Shown here in pieces: positions 6,293 through 14,953 of a DNA stretch of 64,000 bases. Where the stretch lies: the IMG/VR virus record IMGVR_UViG_3300031999_000001, positions 126,001 to 190,000 of that record; one strand, given 5' to 3'. Made by a program: the position numbers and the translations under genes. Position 1 is the first letter of the stretch. Every line of letters begins with the position of its first letter. The notes beneath the pieces were generated by a model. That model was not told where the DNA came from, ran no database searches, and saw nothing but the letters and a program-made list of their open reading frames with translations. This DNA is from a virus.

Positions 6293-7528
6293 TCAGAATG
6301 GTAAATCATCATACTCATTTGATGATGGTGCATCTTGAGTTTCATTAGCATCTACTGGTGCTGTTTCATTTGAATCTTCATTTAATGCTTCCTGACCAAG
6401 ATTCATTGCATCTTCCTTATATGTACCAACATTTTCTTTAGTAATATTAGTAATATTTACACTTGGATATTCTTCATCTGTTAAATCAGAAGCCTGTTCA
6501 AATTCTTCTTCACCATCAGCATCAAGATTACGGGTACGAGTATTTGCAAGTTCTTCCAAATCAGGACGACCCGGAAACACCCAATGTTTATTATTTGAAT
6601 CCGTATCATCCCAATAAGGATTAGTACCTTTTACCACCATATCCAAAAATTCATATGGTGTAATATTTGGTGCTTTCTTGGGTAAGAAAACATCTCTCCA
6701 TATAATATCATCATCAAGCCATTGTCTCATAACAATTGGGTCGGCGTGAAGCGGAGATTTACCACGAAATGAAATAGCAGAAATTGTTTTATAAACATGA
6801 CCATTGAATTCAGTATCTGCCATTGTGATATTTAAATCAGTACCATTTTTTGCATCTGCAAAATCTGCCTGATGAACAGTCATATATTCTTCCAAAATAG
6901 GAAGAATTTTATCAAGCGTACCTTGATTTCTGAAATTATGTTTAAATCTCCAGAATTTAACACCATCTTTTTCAGCACCTTTATCAATTCCACGAACAAT
7001 ATAGAATTTTTTTGCTTCCCACTTATTTGCTTCTATAAAAATTTCTTTATTTTTTTCATAGATTTTTTTCTGCATATCATTCATGTTTTCTTTTTTTACC
7101 CCTTTTAATGAGGGGTCTTGTTGTGCAAGCAATTTTTTTGCCTTAACACACAATGGACATGGAGATGGTATCATAATTGAAGCACCATTAGTATCCAATA
7201 TTGGTTTACCATTCACATCCAATTTTTTTACCTTTGGGTCATTGTGAGCGGGACAATAAATAACAGTTCCATGTTTTTTCTTACCACCACTTATATTTGT
7301 GATAACAACATGAAAAAATGCTTCTTCAATGTGTTTTTTCCCCGATTTTGGAGGAAGAATTCTAAAAGTTTCTTTGGTTTTGCGAGGAACAAAATACTTT
7401 GCTAAAATTTCCTCACTTGTTTTACGTCTTGTTTGAGTTTGTTTTTTCTGATAATCAGAAAACATCTTTTTTAGGTCTGACAAATCACCGCCTTGGGCGT
7501 TTGTCTGATTTACATTTTGATTTTCCAT
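6293..7528 (-). CDS. Single-stranded DNA-binding protein (T4 gp32-like)
   Basis: A 411-residue protein with a basic N-terminus (KKQTQTRRK, about 28-36), a core containing a zinc-type cluster C92-P-A-H95 and C124-P-L-C127, and a long acidic C-terminal tail ending DDLPF. Zinc in the OB domain and an acidic tail are gp32 hallmarks; the extreme tail also resembles the bacterial SSB tip DDDIPF, which docks partner proteins. It would coat ssDNA and recruit the helicase and recombinase. It has its own upstream GTATTTATG-type motif and is followed by a hairpin. Confidence 0.85.
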   Translation of the reverse strand: MENQNVNQTNAQGGDLSDLKKMFSDYQKKQTQTRRKTSEEILAKYFVPRKTKETFRILPPKSGKKHIEEAFFHVVITNISGGKKKHGTVIYCPAHNDPKVKKLDVNGKPILDTNGASIMIPSPCPLCVKAKKLLAQQDPSLKGVKKENMNDMQKKIYEKNKEIFIEANKWEAKKFYIVRGIDKGAEKDGVKFWRFKHNFRNQGTLDKILPILEEYMTVHQADFADAKNGTDLNITMADTEFNGHVYKTISAISFRGKSPLHADPIVMRQWLDDDIIWRDVFLPKKAPNITPYEFLDMVVKGTNPYWDDTDSNNKHWVFPGRPDLEELANTRTRNLDADGEEEFEQASDLTDEEYPSVNITNITKENVGTYKEDAMNLGQEALNEDSNETAPVDANETQDAPSSNEYDDLPF

Positions 7529-7595
7529 TTTAAAAAATTTACAATAAATTTATTTTTTCAATTATTAAAATTGTGCTACAAATATAGCCTTCATT

Positions 7596-7610
7596 CAACA
7601 TAAATACAAG
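7596..7610 (-). promoter_or_regulatory. GTATTTATG motif upstream of ssDNA-binding protein gene
   Basis: The minus strand reads CTTGTATTTATGTTG about 70 nt before the start codon. It is a close variant of the dispersed GTATTTATA motif and lies in the non-coding gap between the structural gene and the ssDNA-binding protein gene. Confidence 0.4.
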
Positions 7611-7646
7611 GATTTTTAAAAATAAATTTCGATTTCTTTTTCAACA

Positions 7647-9083
7647 CTAAACATTTATTTTATCGTCAGAAACAACTGTAAATGAAAGAGTTTGTTTATT
7701 TTCATAATAATTACCATTTTTTAATCCAATCTGCAAGAAATAATCTTGAGGTATTAACCATGATGTATCAAGATTAAATTCATAACCAGTATTTGTTCTG
7801 TTTATTGAAGTAAATGGTATTACATCTATTTCATATTTTTTTGCATTTGTTGTAAATAAACGGTATTCAATATCTAAAGGTAAGAAATTATTTTGATTAG
7901 CATATAATTCTTTTATTGTTAATTTTATTTTTTTTATACTACCTGCTCTAACATTTTCTTTTTCACCAATTCCCCAGAAGTAAAAAAAATAATTATCAAA
8001 ATTCATCTGATATGATTGATTAAATGTATAATATTTATCTTCTGATATTAAATAAAATTCTCCCTCATATTGAGTTACTCTGCCGTTAATTGTTATTGAC
8101 CATACATCTTTAAATAAAACAGCATCTGGATATGTTTGAGAATCAACATTTAATGTTATTTTATAAATTCCTTTATTTACATTAATTATTGAATTACCGC
8201 TTATTGTTCCAATAAGATTGTCTTCATGATCAAATATTTCAACTTTATTTACAATAATGTTTTGTTGAAAACCACCAATATTTACATATAGGTATAAATC
8301 ATTATCTTTATCAAGATAGAAATAATTTCTATCATCAAGAATTGTATCATCAATTATTGTTTCAATATATGGTTCATAATAAGTATTGGTATGTTTTGTA
8401 TGAAATGCAACTGCTTGTCTAAATTCAGGTTCAAGTTCTTCATAAATATCTCTAAATTTAACGCCCAAACCAAATGAAGCACCCGTATATGCTGATGTTC
8501 CAGTATATCCTGTATCAAATAACCTTTGATTTATATAATCAGTAACATTAATTTCAAGATTTTCATTGCCTTTTTCGAATCTTTCTGTGCCAATAATTTG
8601 AGTTACACCACTAACATATGCACCAGCTACTGTCCAGCCACTTGTTGTTGTTCTTGCTGACCAATTTGACGCTTGTGGATATATTATCGGTTGTAAAGTA
8701 TCTACATATGGAAATTGTGCATCATTATATATAAAATCATAACCCGAACCTTCATCCCAATCTTCATTTATATTAAATATATCCAAATCAAAACTGGATG
8801 CTCTATCAATATTTAAACTATATGATTTTTTTCCAAGATATTCTGAAGCATAACTAATTGTATTGGTCATATGTAACACATGACTTACAATTCTATTGGG
8901 ATTAATAAAACCATCGTCAATCCTACTGCGTAAATCATCTAAATCAATATCAAATATAAACCTACTGACTTGCTTATTCAAAGTACCATAAGATATTTCA
9001 GTTACGGGGTTCTGTGAGTTATTCGTTAGATTACTTTCGATTAACGTAGTATTTTTTTTAAAATATGACCTGAAAATTGACAT
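7647..9083 (-). CDS. Probable virion structural protein
   Basis: A 478-residue protein when started at the ATG at 9083 (MSIFRSYFKK). An upstream in-frame TTG at 9116 would add 11 residues, but those codons contain the GTATTTATATA motif, which favours 9083. The sequence is rich in beta-type aromatic and Asn residues, with motifs such as YTGTSAYTGASFGLGV in the middle and Ig-like segments in the second half. No family is recognised. An own promoter motif and a terminator on the upstream side point to a late structural gene, perhaps a neck, fiber or decoration component. Confidence 0.6.
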   Translation of the reverse strand: MSIFRSYFKKNTTLIESNLTNNSQNPVTEISYGTLNKQVSRFIFDIDLDDLRSRIDDGFINPNRIVSHVLHMTNTISYASEYLGKKSYSLNIDRASSFDLDIFNINEDWDEGSGYDFIYNDAQFPYVDTLQPIIYPQASNWSARTTTSGWTVAGAYVSGVTQIIGTERFEKGNENLEINVTDYINQRLFDTGYTGTSAYTGASFGLGVKFRDIYEELEPEFRQAVAFHTKHTNTYYEPYIETIIDDTILDDRNYFYLDKDNDLYLYVNIGGFQQNIIVNKVEIFDHEDNLIGTISGNSIINVNKGIYKITLNVDSQTYPDAVLFKDVWSITINGRVTQYEGEFYLISEDKYYTFNQSYQMNFDNYFFYFWGIGEKENVRAGSIKKIKLTIKELYANQNNFLPLDIEYRLFTTNAKKYEIDVIPFTSINRTNTGYEFNLDTSWLIPQDYFLQIGLKNGNYYENKQTLSFTVVSDDKINV

Positions 9084-9094
9084 GCTCTTATTTT

Positions 9095-9105
9095 TATATA
9101 AATAC
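9095..9105 (-). promoter_or_regulatory. GTATTTATATA motif before structural gene
   Basis: The minus strand reads GTATTTATATA ending 12 nt upstream of the preferred ATG at 9083. It is one of the best copies of the dispersed motif and helps decide the start codon of the gene. Confidence 0.55.
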
Positions 9106-9115
9106 CCAACAAACA

Positions 9116-9146
9116 AAAAAGACTACAATTTAGTAGTCTTTTTATT
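9116..9146. terminator. Symmetric intrinsic terminator
   Basis: AAAAAGACTAC and GTAGTCTTTTT form an 11-bp stem with a 6-nt loop, with T runs on both strands. On the minus strand it ends the internal-head-protein operon (13607-9177) just before the next promoter motif. Confidence 0.8.
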
Positions 9147-9176
9147 ATTAATATTATTTGATTTTATTTCTTTTCT

Positions 9177-11672
9177 TTAAACTGTTTCCACATTTTCATC
9201 AGTAAATTTTATACCACGTTGAGTTAATATTTTCTTTGCTTCTTCTTTAGACATTCCACCCATAACACCAGCCATAGCTCCGGGCATTCTTACAGTTTTC
9301 TTTGCAATTTGTATTTGATGCCATGTTGCTGGGTCACGTTGTTTTAATTCACTTTCTTTTGACTCACCAAGTTCATTTTCTTTTTTTTCTGGTTCATCTG
9401 TTGACATTTTCTTTGCAAATTCTGCTGGAGAACCCATATCTTTATCTGGATTACTTAAATCAGCTTCTTCATTGCCTTCAACTTCATCACCAACATTTTT
9501 TGGTTTATAACCAAGAAGCATATCTGTCATTTCTTTATCATCTTGTTTTTCAAAACTTTCTGGTGGAAAATCTTTTGCTAATTGTCTATCATTAAAACAA
9601 CCTGAAGGATTCATTGGGTCAGTACTACCTGCACCATATTTTTCAACATCAGCTTCCATTTTTTCAAGACGATCATAATAATTAGGGATTTCAGTCAGGT
9701 GATCCATTGTTATTTCTATTGCAATCATTGGGTTGTCAGTATGTTCCAATTCAACTTTCATGCCTTTTAATATTTGTTCTGGGTCGAATTCCAATGGTGA
9801 TTTTTCATCACCTAATCCACCTTGAAGCATTTCACCCGTTTCTTCTTTATCTTGTGCAAGTTGTGCAACTTCATCACCTTGTGGTTCTAATGACATACCA
9901 TCATCAGGTTTTTCTTCAGTATCTGCTGGTGGTTCATTATCTGTTTGATGTGCTATTTGATCATCTGGATTTGTGATCTCTGATTTATTATCTTCATCTG
10001 ACATTTTTTCTTCTTCATTAAAATCAAATTTTGTATCATAAGGTAACGGATGTTTATCTCCAGATTTTTCCAAATCTTGACCAATATCATGTTTAGCAAC
10101 TTTTTTTGCTCCCCATCCTTTCGGAGCAGCAGGTAAATTTGCAATATCTTCATCTCCATATACTTCTTCTTCATTCATTGTTAGTTCATCTATTTTTGAT
10201 AAATCATATTGCAAACCAATATAACCAATACTTGGATTCCATGACATTATATAACCATCTTTACGATATGTTTTATCAGCAGTTCCATGATTTTCTTCTT
10301 GTGAACCTTCATGTTCTCCGGGGTAATGCCATTGCTTCAAATATTCTAATGCAGCATCTTCACCTTCTCTATCAAGTCTTTCAAGTGCATCAAACGCTTC
10401 ATCACCTTGTAAAAATACAACATTTTCATATTTATCATGATCTGTTGATTCATTAGCACTTATTTTAACTTTTTTTATTCTTATTTTCTTTTTCTTTGGA
10501 TAATGTGTTTCTGGTTTAAATTCCTTACCAATAATATCTGGATAATCATTTGTTTTATTCGTATTTTCTAAAAACGGTTCAGCTTCTTTTGGAAATACTC
10601 TTCTTTTCTCAGGTGTTACGGGTTTTTCACCGATAAGTATATTAATTTCTCCCATCAACTCATTTATTGTTGGTGCATAATCAGGATTTCCTTTTCTTGT
10701 GATTATATTATCATATGCCTGCCAGATTATTTTTTTCTTTTTTTCATTTATTTTAGGAACGGGTTCATCATCAACTTCTTTAGTATCATCAGTTGTTATT
10801 TGTGGAACTGTTATGGGTTGTTGCTGTGTTGCTTGTTTAAAACGTGCCAATTCCTGATTTATGATATCATCTTCTTCTTTATCCCATTCATTCAAATCAG
10901 CAATAACACTTTTGCCCGTAATTCTTTCAACCTCTGCTTTTAATTCTTGACTTGTCGGTACATAATTAGAATTTGTATTTTTTGTAATTAAATTATCATA
11001 TGCTGTATTAATAATCTGATAAGCCTTTGGTTTTGTAACACGTTGATTATCAAATTCATCCATTTCATTAATATATTTTTCAAGTTCTTCTGCACTTACC
11101 CTTACATCTGGATTTGTTGGTTTTTCATCAGCATATGCTTTACCTGTTTGCATATTATCCCTACCACCACCAAATGGATATGAATCAATTTTTTGTATTG
11201 CTTCTTCATAAAGACTATCAACAGGTTCTTCTTCTTCAATATCAATATATTCGTCAATAATATCAAACAATTCATTATTATGCTGTGCATTAAATTGTTT
11301 TAATGCGTTTTCATCCATTTCAACACTATTTTCACTATTTGCATCATCAAATGTGAAACTCATCATTATAACATTATCTATTTTATAAACACCTTCTTGA
11401 TCTTGTTCGCTTGAAATTGTTTTAAACGTAAATGTTATATTATTTCCATTGTTGTCAACACATAATAATTCAATAAAATTTTCATTATCTTTTGTTTGTG
11501 TATTACTGTGTTTTACTTTAAGATTACCACTTTTAAGTTCAGTAAATGCAACTTCAAGTACACTTTGGGGATTATAATTTTGTCCAAATGCTTCATTTAA
11601 TTTAATTTTATTAACATTTTGAAACATTTCCAAAAATCTTTCCTTACTTCCTATTTGCTTATATATTTTCAT
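9177..11672 (-). CDS. Large probable internal head protein with capsid-targeting-like tag
   Basis: An 831-residue acidic protein. Residues 1-27 (MKIYKQIGSKERFLEMF... KLNE) resemble the N-termini of the next upstream genes and end in LNE before Ala28, matching the T4 prohead protease rule [LI]xE. Two copies of a roughly 38-residue unit occur at about 217-254 and 313-350, sharing AYDNhITxxxNxxYxPTxxEL. A region with QWHYPGEHEG and YIMSWNPSIGYIGLQYDL lies near 455-500. The C-terminal half is rich in Asp, Glu and Lys. The gene is last in a five-gene operon ending at a terminator. Function is unknown; a core or ejected head protein is inferred from the tag. Confidence 0.7.
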   Translation of the reverse strand: MKIYKQIGSKERFLEMFQNVNKIKLNEAFGQNYNPQSVLEVAFTELKSGNLKVKHSNTQTKDNENFIELLCVDNNGNNITFTFKTISSEQDQEGVYKIDNVIMMSFTFDDANSENSVEMDENALKQFNAQHNNELFDIIDEYIDIEEEEPVDSLYEEAIQKIDSYPFGGGRDNMQTGKAYADEKPTNPDVRVSAEELEKYINEMDEFDNQRVTKPKAYQIINTAYDNLITKNTNSNYVPTSQELKAEVERITGKSVIADLNEWDKEEDDIINQELARFKQATQQQPITVPQITTDDTKEVDDEPVPKINEKKKKIIWQAYDNIITRKGNPDYAPTINELMGEINILIGEKPVTPEKRRVFPKEAEPFLENTNKTNDYPDIIGKEFKPETHYPKKKKIRIKKVKISANESTDHDKYENVVFLQGDEAFDALERLDREGEDAALEYLKQWHYPGEHEGSQEENHGTADKTYRKDGYIMSWNPSIGYIGLQYDLSKIDELTMNEEEVYGDEDIANLPAAPKGWGAKKVAKHDIGQDLEKSGDKHPLPYDTKFDFNEEEKMSDEDNKSEITNPDDQIAHQTDNEPPADTEEKPDDGMSLEPQGDEVAQLAQDKEETGEMLQGGLGDEKSPLEFDPEQILKGMKVELEHTDNPMIAIEITMDHLTEIPNYYDRLEKMEADVEKYGAGSTDPMNPSGCFNDRQLAKDFPPESFEKQDDKEMTDMLLGYKPKNVGDEVEGNEEADLSNPDKDMGSPAEFAKKMSTDEPEKKENELGESKESELKQRDPATWHQIQIAKKTVRMPGAMAGVMGGMSKEEAKKILTQRGIKFTDENVETV

Positions 11673-11684
11673 ATCTATTTATTT

Positions 11685-12131
11685 TTATTCAAAAATTATT
11701 GGATTCGTCTTACCGAATTCTCTTAAAAAAACACCAGCAAGTGCATTTGCTTCATTTTCATGTTCACTGCCAGTATTGTTTGAATTCGATGTTAATTTAC
11801 CCTCTTTATATTGCTTGTGATGTATTAATTCATGTGCTAATGTTCTTAATATGTCTGCTAAATTTCTATTTACTGCAACCACTCTTAATTCATTTGTTTC
11901 TGGTGTATATTTACCAAATGATTTCATATTTTCAGCTTCTTTATCATCATATGAAATTTTTATATCTGGCATTTTATCACCTAAATTAAGCTGTTTATCG
12001 GCATATTCAACAAATTTGTTAATAACCTCATTTTTCTTTTCAACAGGAAGTACCTGTTCATTAAGATTATTAACTTTTTTCATCATTTCAAAAAGCCTTT
12101 CTTTTGAACCATATGAATAAAATATTTTCAT
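11685..12131 (-). CDS. Zinc metallopeptidase with capsid-targeting-like tag
   Basis: A 148-residue protein. The N-terminal tag MKIFYSYGSKERLFEMMKKV continues to LNE at 23-25. The remaining domain is a small zincin: HELIH at 100-104 and the probable third-ligand region EHENEANA (123-130), as in IrrE/ImmA- or SprT-like peptidases, where HExxH His residues and a downstream Glu bind zinc. The gene is 13 nt upstream of the 831-residue gene. If the tag works as in T4, the peptidase is packaged inside the capsid and could act during maturation or after injection. It is not the usual serine-type prohead protease. Confidence 0.78.
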   Translation of the reverse strand: MKIFYSYGSKERLFEMMKKVNNLNEQVLPVEKKNEVINKFVEYADKQLNLGDKMPDIKISYDDKEAENMKSFGKYTPETNELRVVAVNRNLADILRTLAHELIHHKQYKEGKLTSNSNNTGSEHENEANALAGVFLREFGKTNPIIFE

Positions 12132-12133
12132 AA

Positions 12134-12688
12134 TTAACTTTCTGGTTCTCTACCCCTTAAATAAGGTGCTTCACTATCGTTTCCTGATTGATTTTTTGGT
12201 GTTTCTTGATTCCAAATTTCTTTTGCTTTATTATAAAAAGATTTTTCATCGCCAAAATTTTCACCAATTACTGGAAATGCACCCATTTTTTCAACAAGAT
12301 CAAAATCTTCAAGATGTTGAAGTTCTTCTGAACTCAACATTCCATCATAATCAGTTAAATCGCCATAATTATAAGCAATAGCATCTTTATAACCGGGTTT
12401 ACCTGTCACTACATTATAATTAATCTGTAATCTTTCATATAATGCGTGCCAATCAATTGAATTAAAATTACCAATACCTTGTTTATATTGTGGTCCGTCA
12501 TCACGTTCTGGTTCATCTTGTGGGTCAAAAGCATCAGGTTGATACTCTGTTCCCATTGGTTCACCTGCATCGTTTTTTACGGTATTCCAACCTTCATTCA
12601 ATTTTGGTTTAAATGTCGGGTCTATTTTTTGCATAACCTCAAAAAGTCTTTGTTTATTGTCTTTTTTAACCATTTTATACAATTTCAT
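12134..12688 (-). CDS. Probable internal head protein with capsid-targeting-like tag
   Basis: A 184-residue protein from the ATG at 12688 (MKLYKMVKKDNKQRLFEVMQ), chosen over the ATG at 12706 because it aligns with the tags of the neighbouring genes and overlaps the upstream stop. The tag ends KLNE at residue 32 before Gly33. The rest is acidic and polar, with NYNVVTGKPGYKDAIAYNYG in the middle and no recognised family. It is translationally coupled to the 241-residue gene. An internal or core head role is inferred. Confidence 0.65.
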   Translation of the reverse strand: MKLYKMVKKDNKQRLFEVMQKIDPTFKPKLNEGWNTVKNDAGEPMGTEYQPDAFDPQDEPERDDGPQYKQGIGNFNSIDWHALYERLQINYNVVTGKPGYKDAIAYNYGDLTDYDGMLSSEELQHLEDFDLVEKMGAFPVIGENFGDEKSFYNKAKEIWNQETPKNQSGNDSEAPYLRGREPES

Positions 12689-13400
12689 TAAAACTATCTT
12701 GGACATCTATTTTTGATTTTTGCGGTAAATCATCAAAATCAGCAACAAACGTACCATCAGGTAATTTGTTTATGCCCTTTTCCATTTCTTTATTTCTTTT
12801 TTCATTAAACCAATTTCCTGACCAAAAATCATTTAAATTAAAATAATATGGATAAGAAACATTAGTTTTGCTCATAAGTTTTTCAGAATTGGTTGGTTCA
12901 CGAACTTCTTCAACATCAGCATTTAATGTATCTAATTTTGCATTTAATCCCTGAACAGTACTATCCAAACTTTCTAATTTATCATGAATACTTTTCATGG
13001 CTTCGATATTATGTTTAATAATATCATTTTGAATATCATCAACTTGTTGTTCTGGCTCTGCTGATGGCATTGGTGCACCCATACCCATAGGGTCGGTTGC
13101 TGTCATATCTACAGGTGCTCCATTTGTTTTTGTATCACCAGTTTTATCAAATGCTGGTATAGGAGCATCCATACCAATAGGTTGATCATTCGAAGGTGCT
13201 GGGGGCACTTCACCGCCACCCGGTTTTTCAGCATCTTCTTGATCACCAGCTTCATTAGTTAACGGAGGAACATCATCATATTCCTCGCCATCATTTACTA
13301 ATGGGCGATATTTGGGAGATTCGTTGATTATATAATCAACACGATGTTTAATCTTTCTTAAATGTTCTTTAGAAAGATTATTTTTCTTATCATTTTTCAT
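12675..13400 (-). CDS. Probable head core/scaffold protein with tag
   Basis: A 241-residue protein. The N-terminus MKNDKKNNLSKEHLRKIKHR continues to INE at 25-27 before Ser28, a diverged form of the operon's shared tag. A Pro/Gly/Asp-rich linker (about 45-120) follows, then a predicted coiled coil near 125-165 with leucine and isoleucine heptads, then an aromatic C-terminal segment (SYPYYFNLNDFW). Disorder plus coiled coil would suit a prohead core or scaffold protein, but no family is recognised. Confidence 0.6.
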   Translation of the reverse strand: MKNDKKNNLSKEHLRKIKHRVDYIINESPKYRPLVNDGEEYDDVPPLTNEAGDQEDAEKPGGGEVPPAPSNDQPIGMDAPIPAFDKTGDTKTNGAPVDMTATDPMGMGAPMPSAEPEQQVDDIQNDIIKHNIEAMKSIHDKLESLDSTVQGLNAKLDTLNADVEEVREPTNSEKLMSKTNVSYPYYFNLNDFWSGNWFNEKRNKEMEKGINKLPDGTFVADFDDLPQKSKIDVQDSFNEIV

Positions 13401-13415
13401 TGTTAATGAATGTTA

Positions 13416-13607
13416 TTAATACCACTCTCTAAGTAATAGTTTTCCGTCCTTTGTTATATAAACTTTATCAACACGCTCGATAAGTCCTTCTCTTTCATCG
13501 AGAACAACTTTTTTTGCGTTTTCTTTTTTTGCTTTTTCTGCTAATTCTTCTTCAGTTTCAGGAGTTTCAACAAAATTTTCAAGTGCTTTTTCTACATTGT
13601 CTTCCAT
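13416..13607 (-). CDS. Small acidic protein, first gene of internal-head operon
   Basis: A 63-residue highly charged protein (MEDNVEKALENFVETPETEE...) with a helical, Glu/Lys-rich N-terminal half and a short beta-like end (KVYITKDGKLLLREWY). It directly follows the promoter motifs at 13625-13649 and precedes the tagged head proteins. Small acidic prohead core proteins such as T4 gp67 and gp68 are one possible analogy, by position and composition only. Confidence 0.55.
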   Translation of the reverse strand: MEDNVEKALENFVETPETEEELAEKAKKENAKKVVLDEREGLIERVDKVYITKDGKLLLREWY

Positions 13608-13624
13608 AGCGTTATAATTTATTT

Positions 13625-13649
13625 AATATAAATACTCAATAAATACATA
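13625..13649 (-). promoter_or_regulatory. Tandem GTATTTAT motifs before internal-head operon
   Basis: Two copies of the dispersed motif lie head to tail on the minus strand: TATGTATTTATT (13638-13649) and AGTATTTATATT (13625-13636), the second about 18 nt from the start codon at 13607. This is the only tandem pair seen. Confidence 0.55.
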
Positions 13650-13714
13650 AATATTATTTAGAAGCTGATAATCTTTTTCTATTTCCAATACCACCAATTT
13701 TTGTTTTTATTAAA

Positions 13715-14350
13715 TTATTTTGTCAGAATGACAACCATATATCTTTTAAGATACGAAAAATTTGGAAAGATTTTATATTGATTAAGATACATCTGCCCAT
13801 CCATATCATTTATATAAACAGCAGAACGTATAGAAATTTCTTCTTTTATTTCATCAATATTGAATTTAAAAAGGGAATACATATTTAAATTTACACCAAT
13901 AATTTTATTTTCCGATAATACATAAATCATTTCATTTTTAAAATTATATGTAACATCAATTTGTTTGGGAATAACATCCATTAATCCTTGTATATCGGCA
14001 ATTTGAAAAAAAACTGGGTCTAAATTAACATATAAATATTTTGGTTGAAAATAAAATTGCGGTGCTAAATTTACAAAACTTTCAACACCTTTAACATGTG
14101 AAGATTTACTTTCTTCAAAATTAAATTCCCAATACAATTCATTAGTTACAATTTTCTTATGAAGAATATCTGCATGTTGTATTAATTCATTATTTGAATT
14201 ACATGCTTTCATGAATGACCATCCAACATATAATGTTGGCAATGTTTTGTCGAGTTTTCGATATTCTGTTAATTCATTAATATAATTAACATACTCAACT
14301 TTTGTGTGATTTACCAGTTCCTTTTCATAAATAATGTTAGCAATTTTCAT
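13715..14350 (-). CDS. Unknown protein
   Basis: A 211-residue protein without a recognised family. It mixes aromatic-rich beta segments (NELYWEFNFEE, PQFYFQPKYLYVNLDPVFF) with helical stretches and has no transmembrane segment or signal peptide. Its start overlaps the end of the 14337-14606 gene, so the two are coupled. It lies between the head operon and the glycan island. Confidence 0.6.
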   Translation of the reverse strand: MKIANIIYEKELVNHTKVEYVNYINELTEYRKLDKTLPTLYVGWSFMKACNSNNELIQHADILHKKIVTNELYWEFNFEESKSSHVKGVESFVNLAPQFYFQPKYLYVNLDPVFFQIADIQGLMDVIPKQIDVTYNFKNEMIYVLSENKIIGVNLNMYSLFKFNIDEIKEEISIRSAVYINDMDGQMYLNQYKIFPNFSYLKRYMVVILTK

Positions 14351-14606
14351 ATTGTGCTTTATAGTTATTCACATTTTCTCCAAATACTTTAATAATGGTT
14401 TTCAAGTCTTCAACTGAATCTGGACTAAAATAAAATGCTGCACCCATTAAAAAAATATTATGGTCACTAAAATAATTCACCAAGCATGGAAATTTAAACC
14501 CATAAATATCCTTTTCTGTTATTTCAAGTACGTAATGCTCAATATCCACATTATATTTGAATCCTAATTCAGTTAATTCCTCTTTTGTTGGTTTATATTT
14601 TTTCAT
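14337..14606 (-). CDS. Unknown small protein
   Basis: An 89-residue protein from ATG 14606 (MKKYKPTKEELTELGFKYNV). An upstream TTG would add nine residues but would run through the motif at 14613-14623. It has a helical N-terminus followed by beta segments (HYVLEITEKDIYGF) and no known domain. It overlaps the next gene by 14 nt. Confidence 0.55.
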   Translation of the reverse strand: MKKYKPTKEELTELGFKYNVDIEHYVLEITEKDIYGFKFPCLVNYFSDHNIFLMGAAFYFSPDSVEDLKTIIKVFGENVNNYKAQYENC

Positions 14607-14612
14607 TATTAA

Positions 14613-14623
14613 ACATAAATACT
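14613..14623 (-). promoter_or_regulatory. AGTATTTATGT motif before small gene
   Basis: The minus strand reads AGTATTTATGT seven bases upstream of the preferred ATG at 14606. It is a dispersed-motif copy with unusually tight spacing, so its activity is less certain. Confidence 0.35.
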
Positions 14624-14653
14624 TCATCCACAACTTTTAACACCATATTCATA

Positions 14654-14941
14654 TTAAAGTTCCTCAATCCTTTTACTTTTATCGTCAATCAATAAATCAT
14701 ATGCTGGTTTTTGTCTCATAATTACATCATGAAACTTACAACCCCAATCAATTAATTGTTGTGCGGTTAACTCTGTCCAATTTATGCCAGTATTTTGTCC
14801 TCTGGCTGACCAATAAATTATTATATTACCCTCATCGTAAAGTTTATTAATTTTTGCAATATTCTTTGGAATTGGCTTTGCATTATCGTAACCCCCAACA
14901 GTCGTACATATTGTACCGTCTATGTCACAGTATATCAACAT
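14654..14941 (-). CDS. Small HAD-family phosphatase-like protein
   Basis: A 95-residue protein with the HAD nucleophile motif YCDIDGTIC (4-12) and a later IIYWSARG (about 46-53, motif II Ser). Its C-terminal DLLIDDKS (81-88) is the acidic motif. The compact form lacks a cap domain, like small HAD proteins found near capsule and LPS loci. It lies 12 nt downstream of a PfkB sugar kinase at the end of the glycan island, so a phosphosugar substrate is likely; the exact substrate cannot be read. Confidence 0.75.
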   Translation of the reverse strand: MLIYCDIDGTICTTVGGYDNAKPIPKNIAKINKLYDEGNIIIYWSARGQNTGINWTELTAQQLIDWGCKFHDVIMRQKPAYDLLIDDKSKRIEEL

Positions 14942-14953
14942 ATTCTAATTGTT

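Noticed and set aside
9302-10456. Plus-strand ORFs of 73-116 codons opposite the 831-residue gene
   Set aside because: His/Leu/Gln-rich shadow translations with no start context and no family features.
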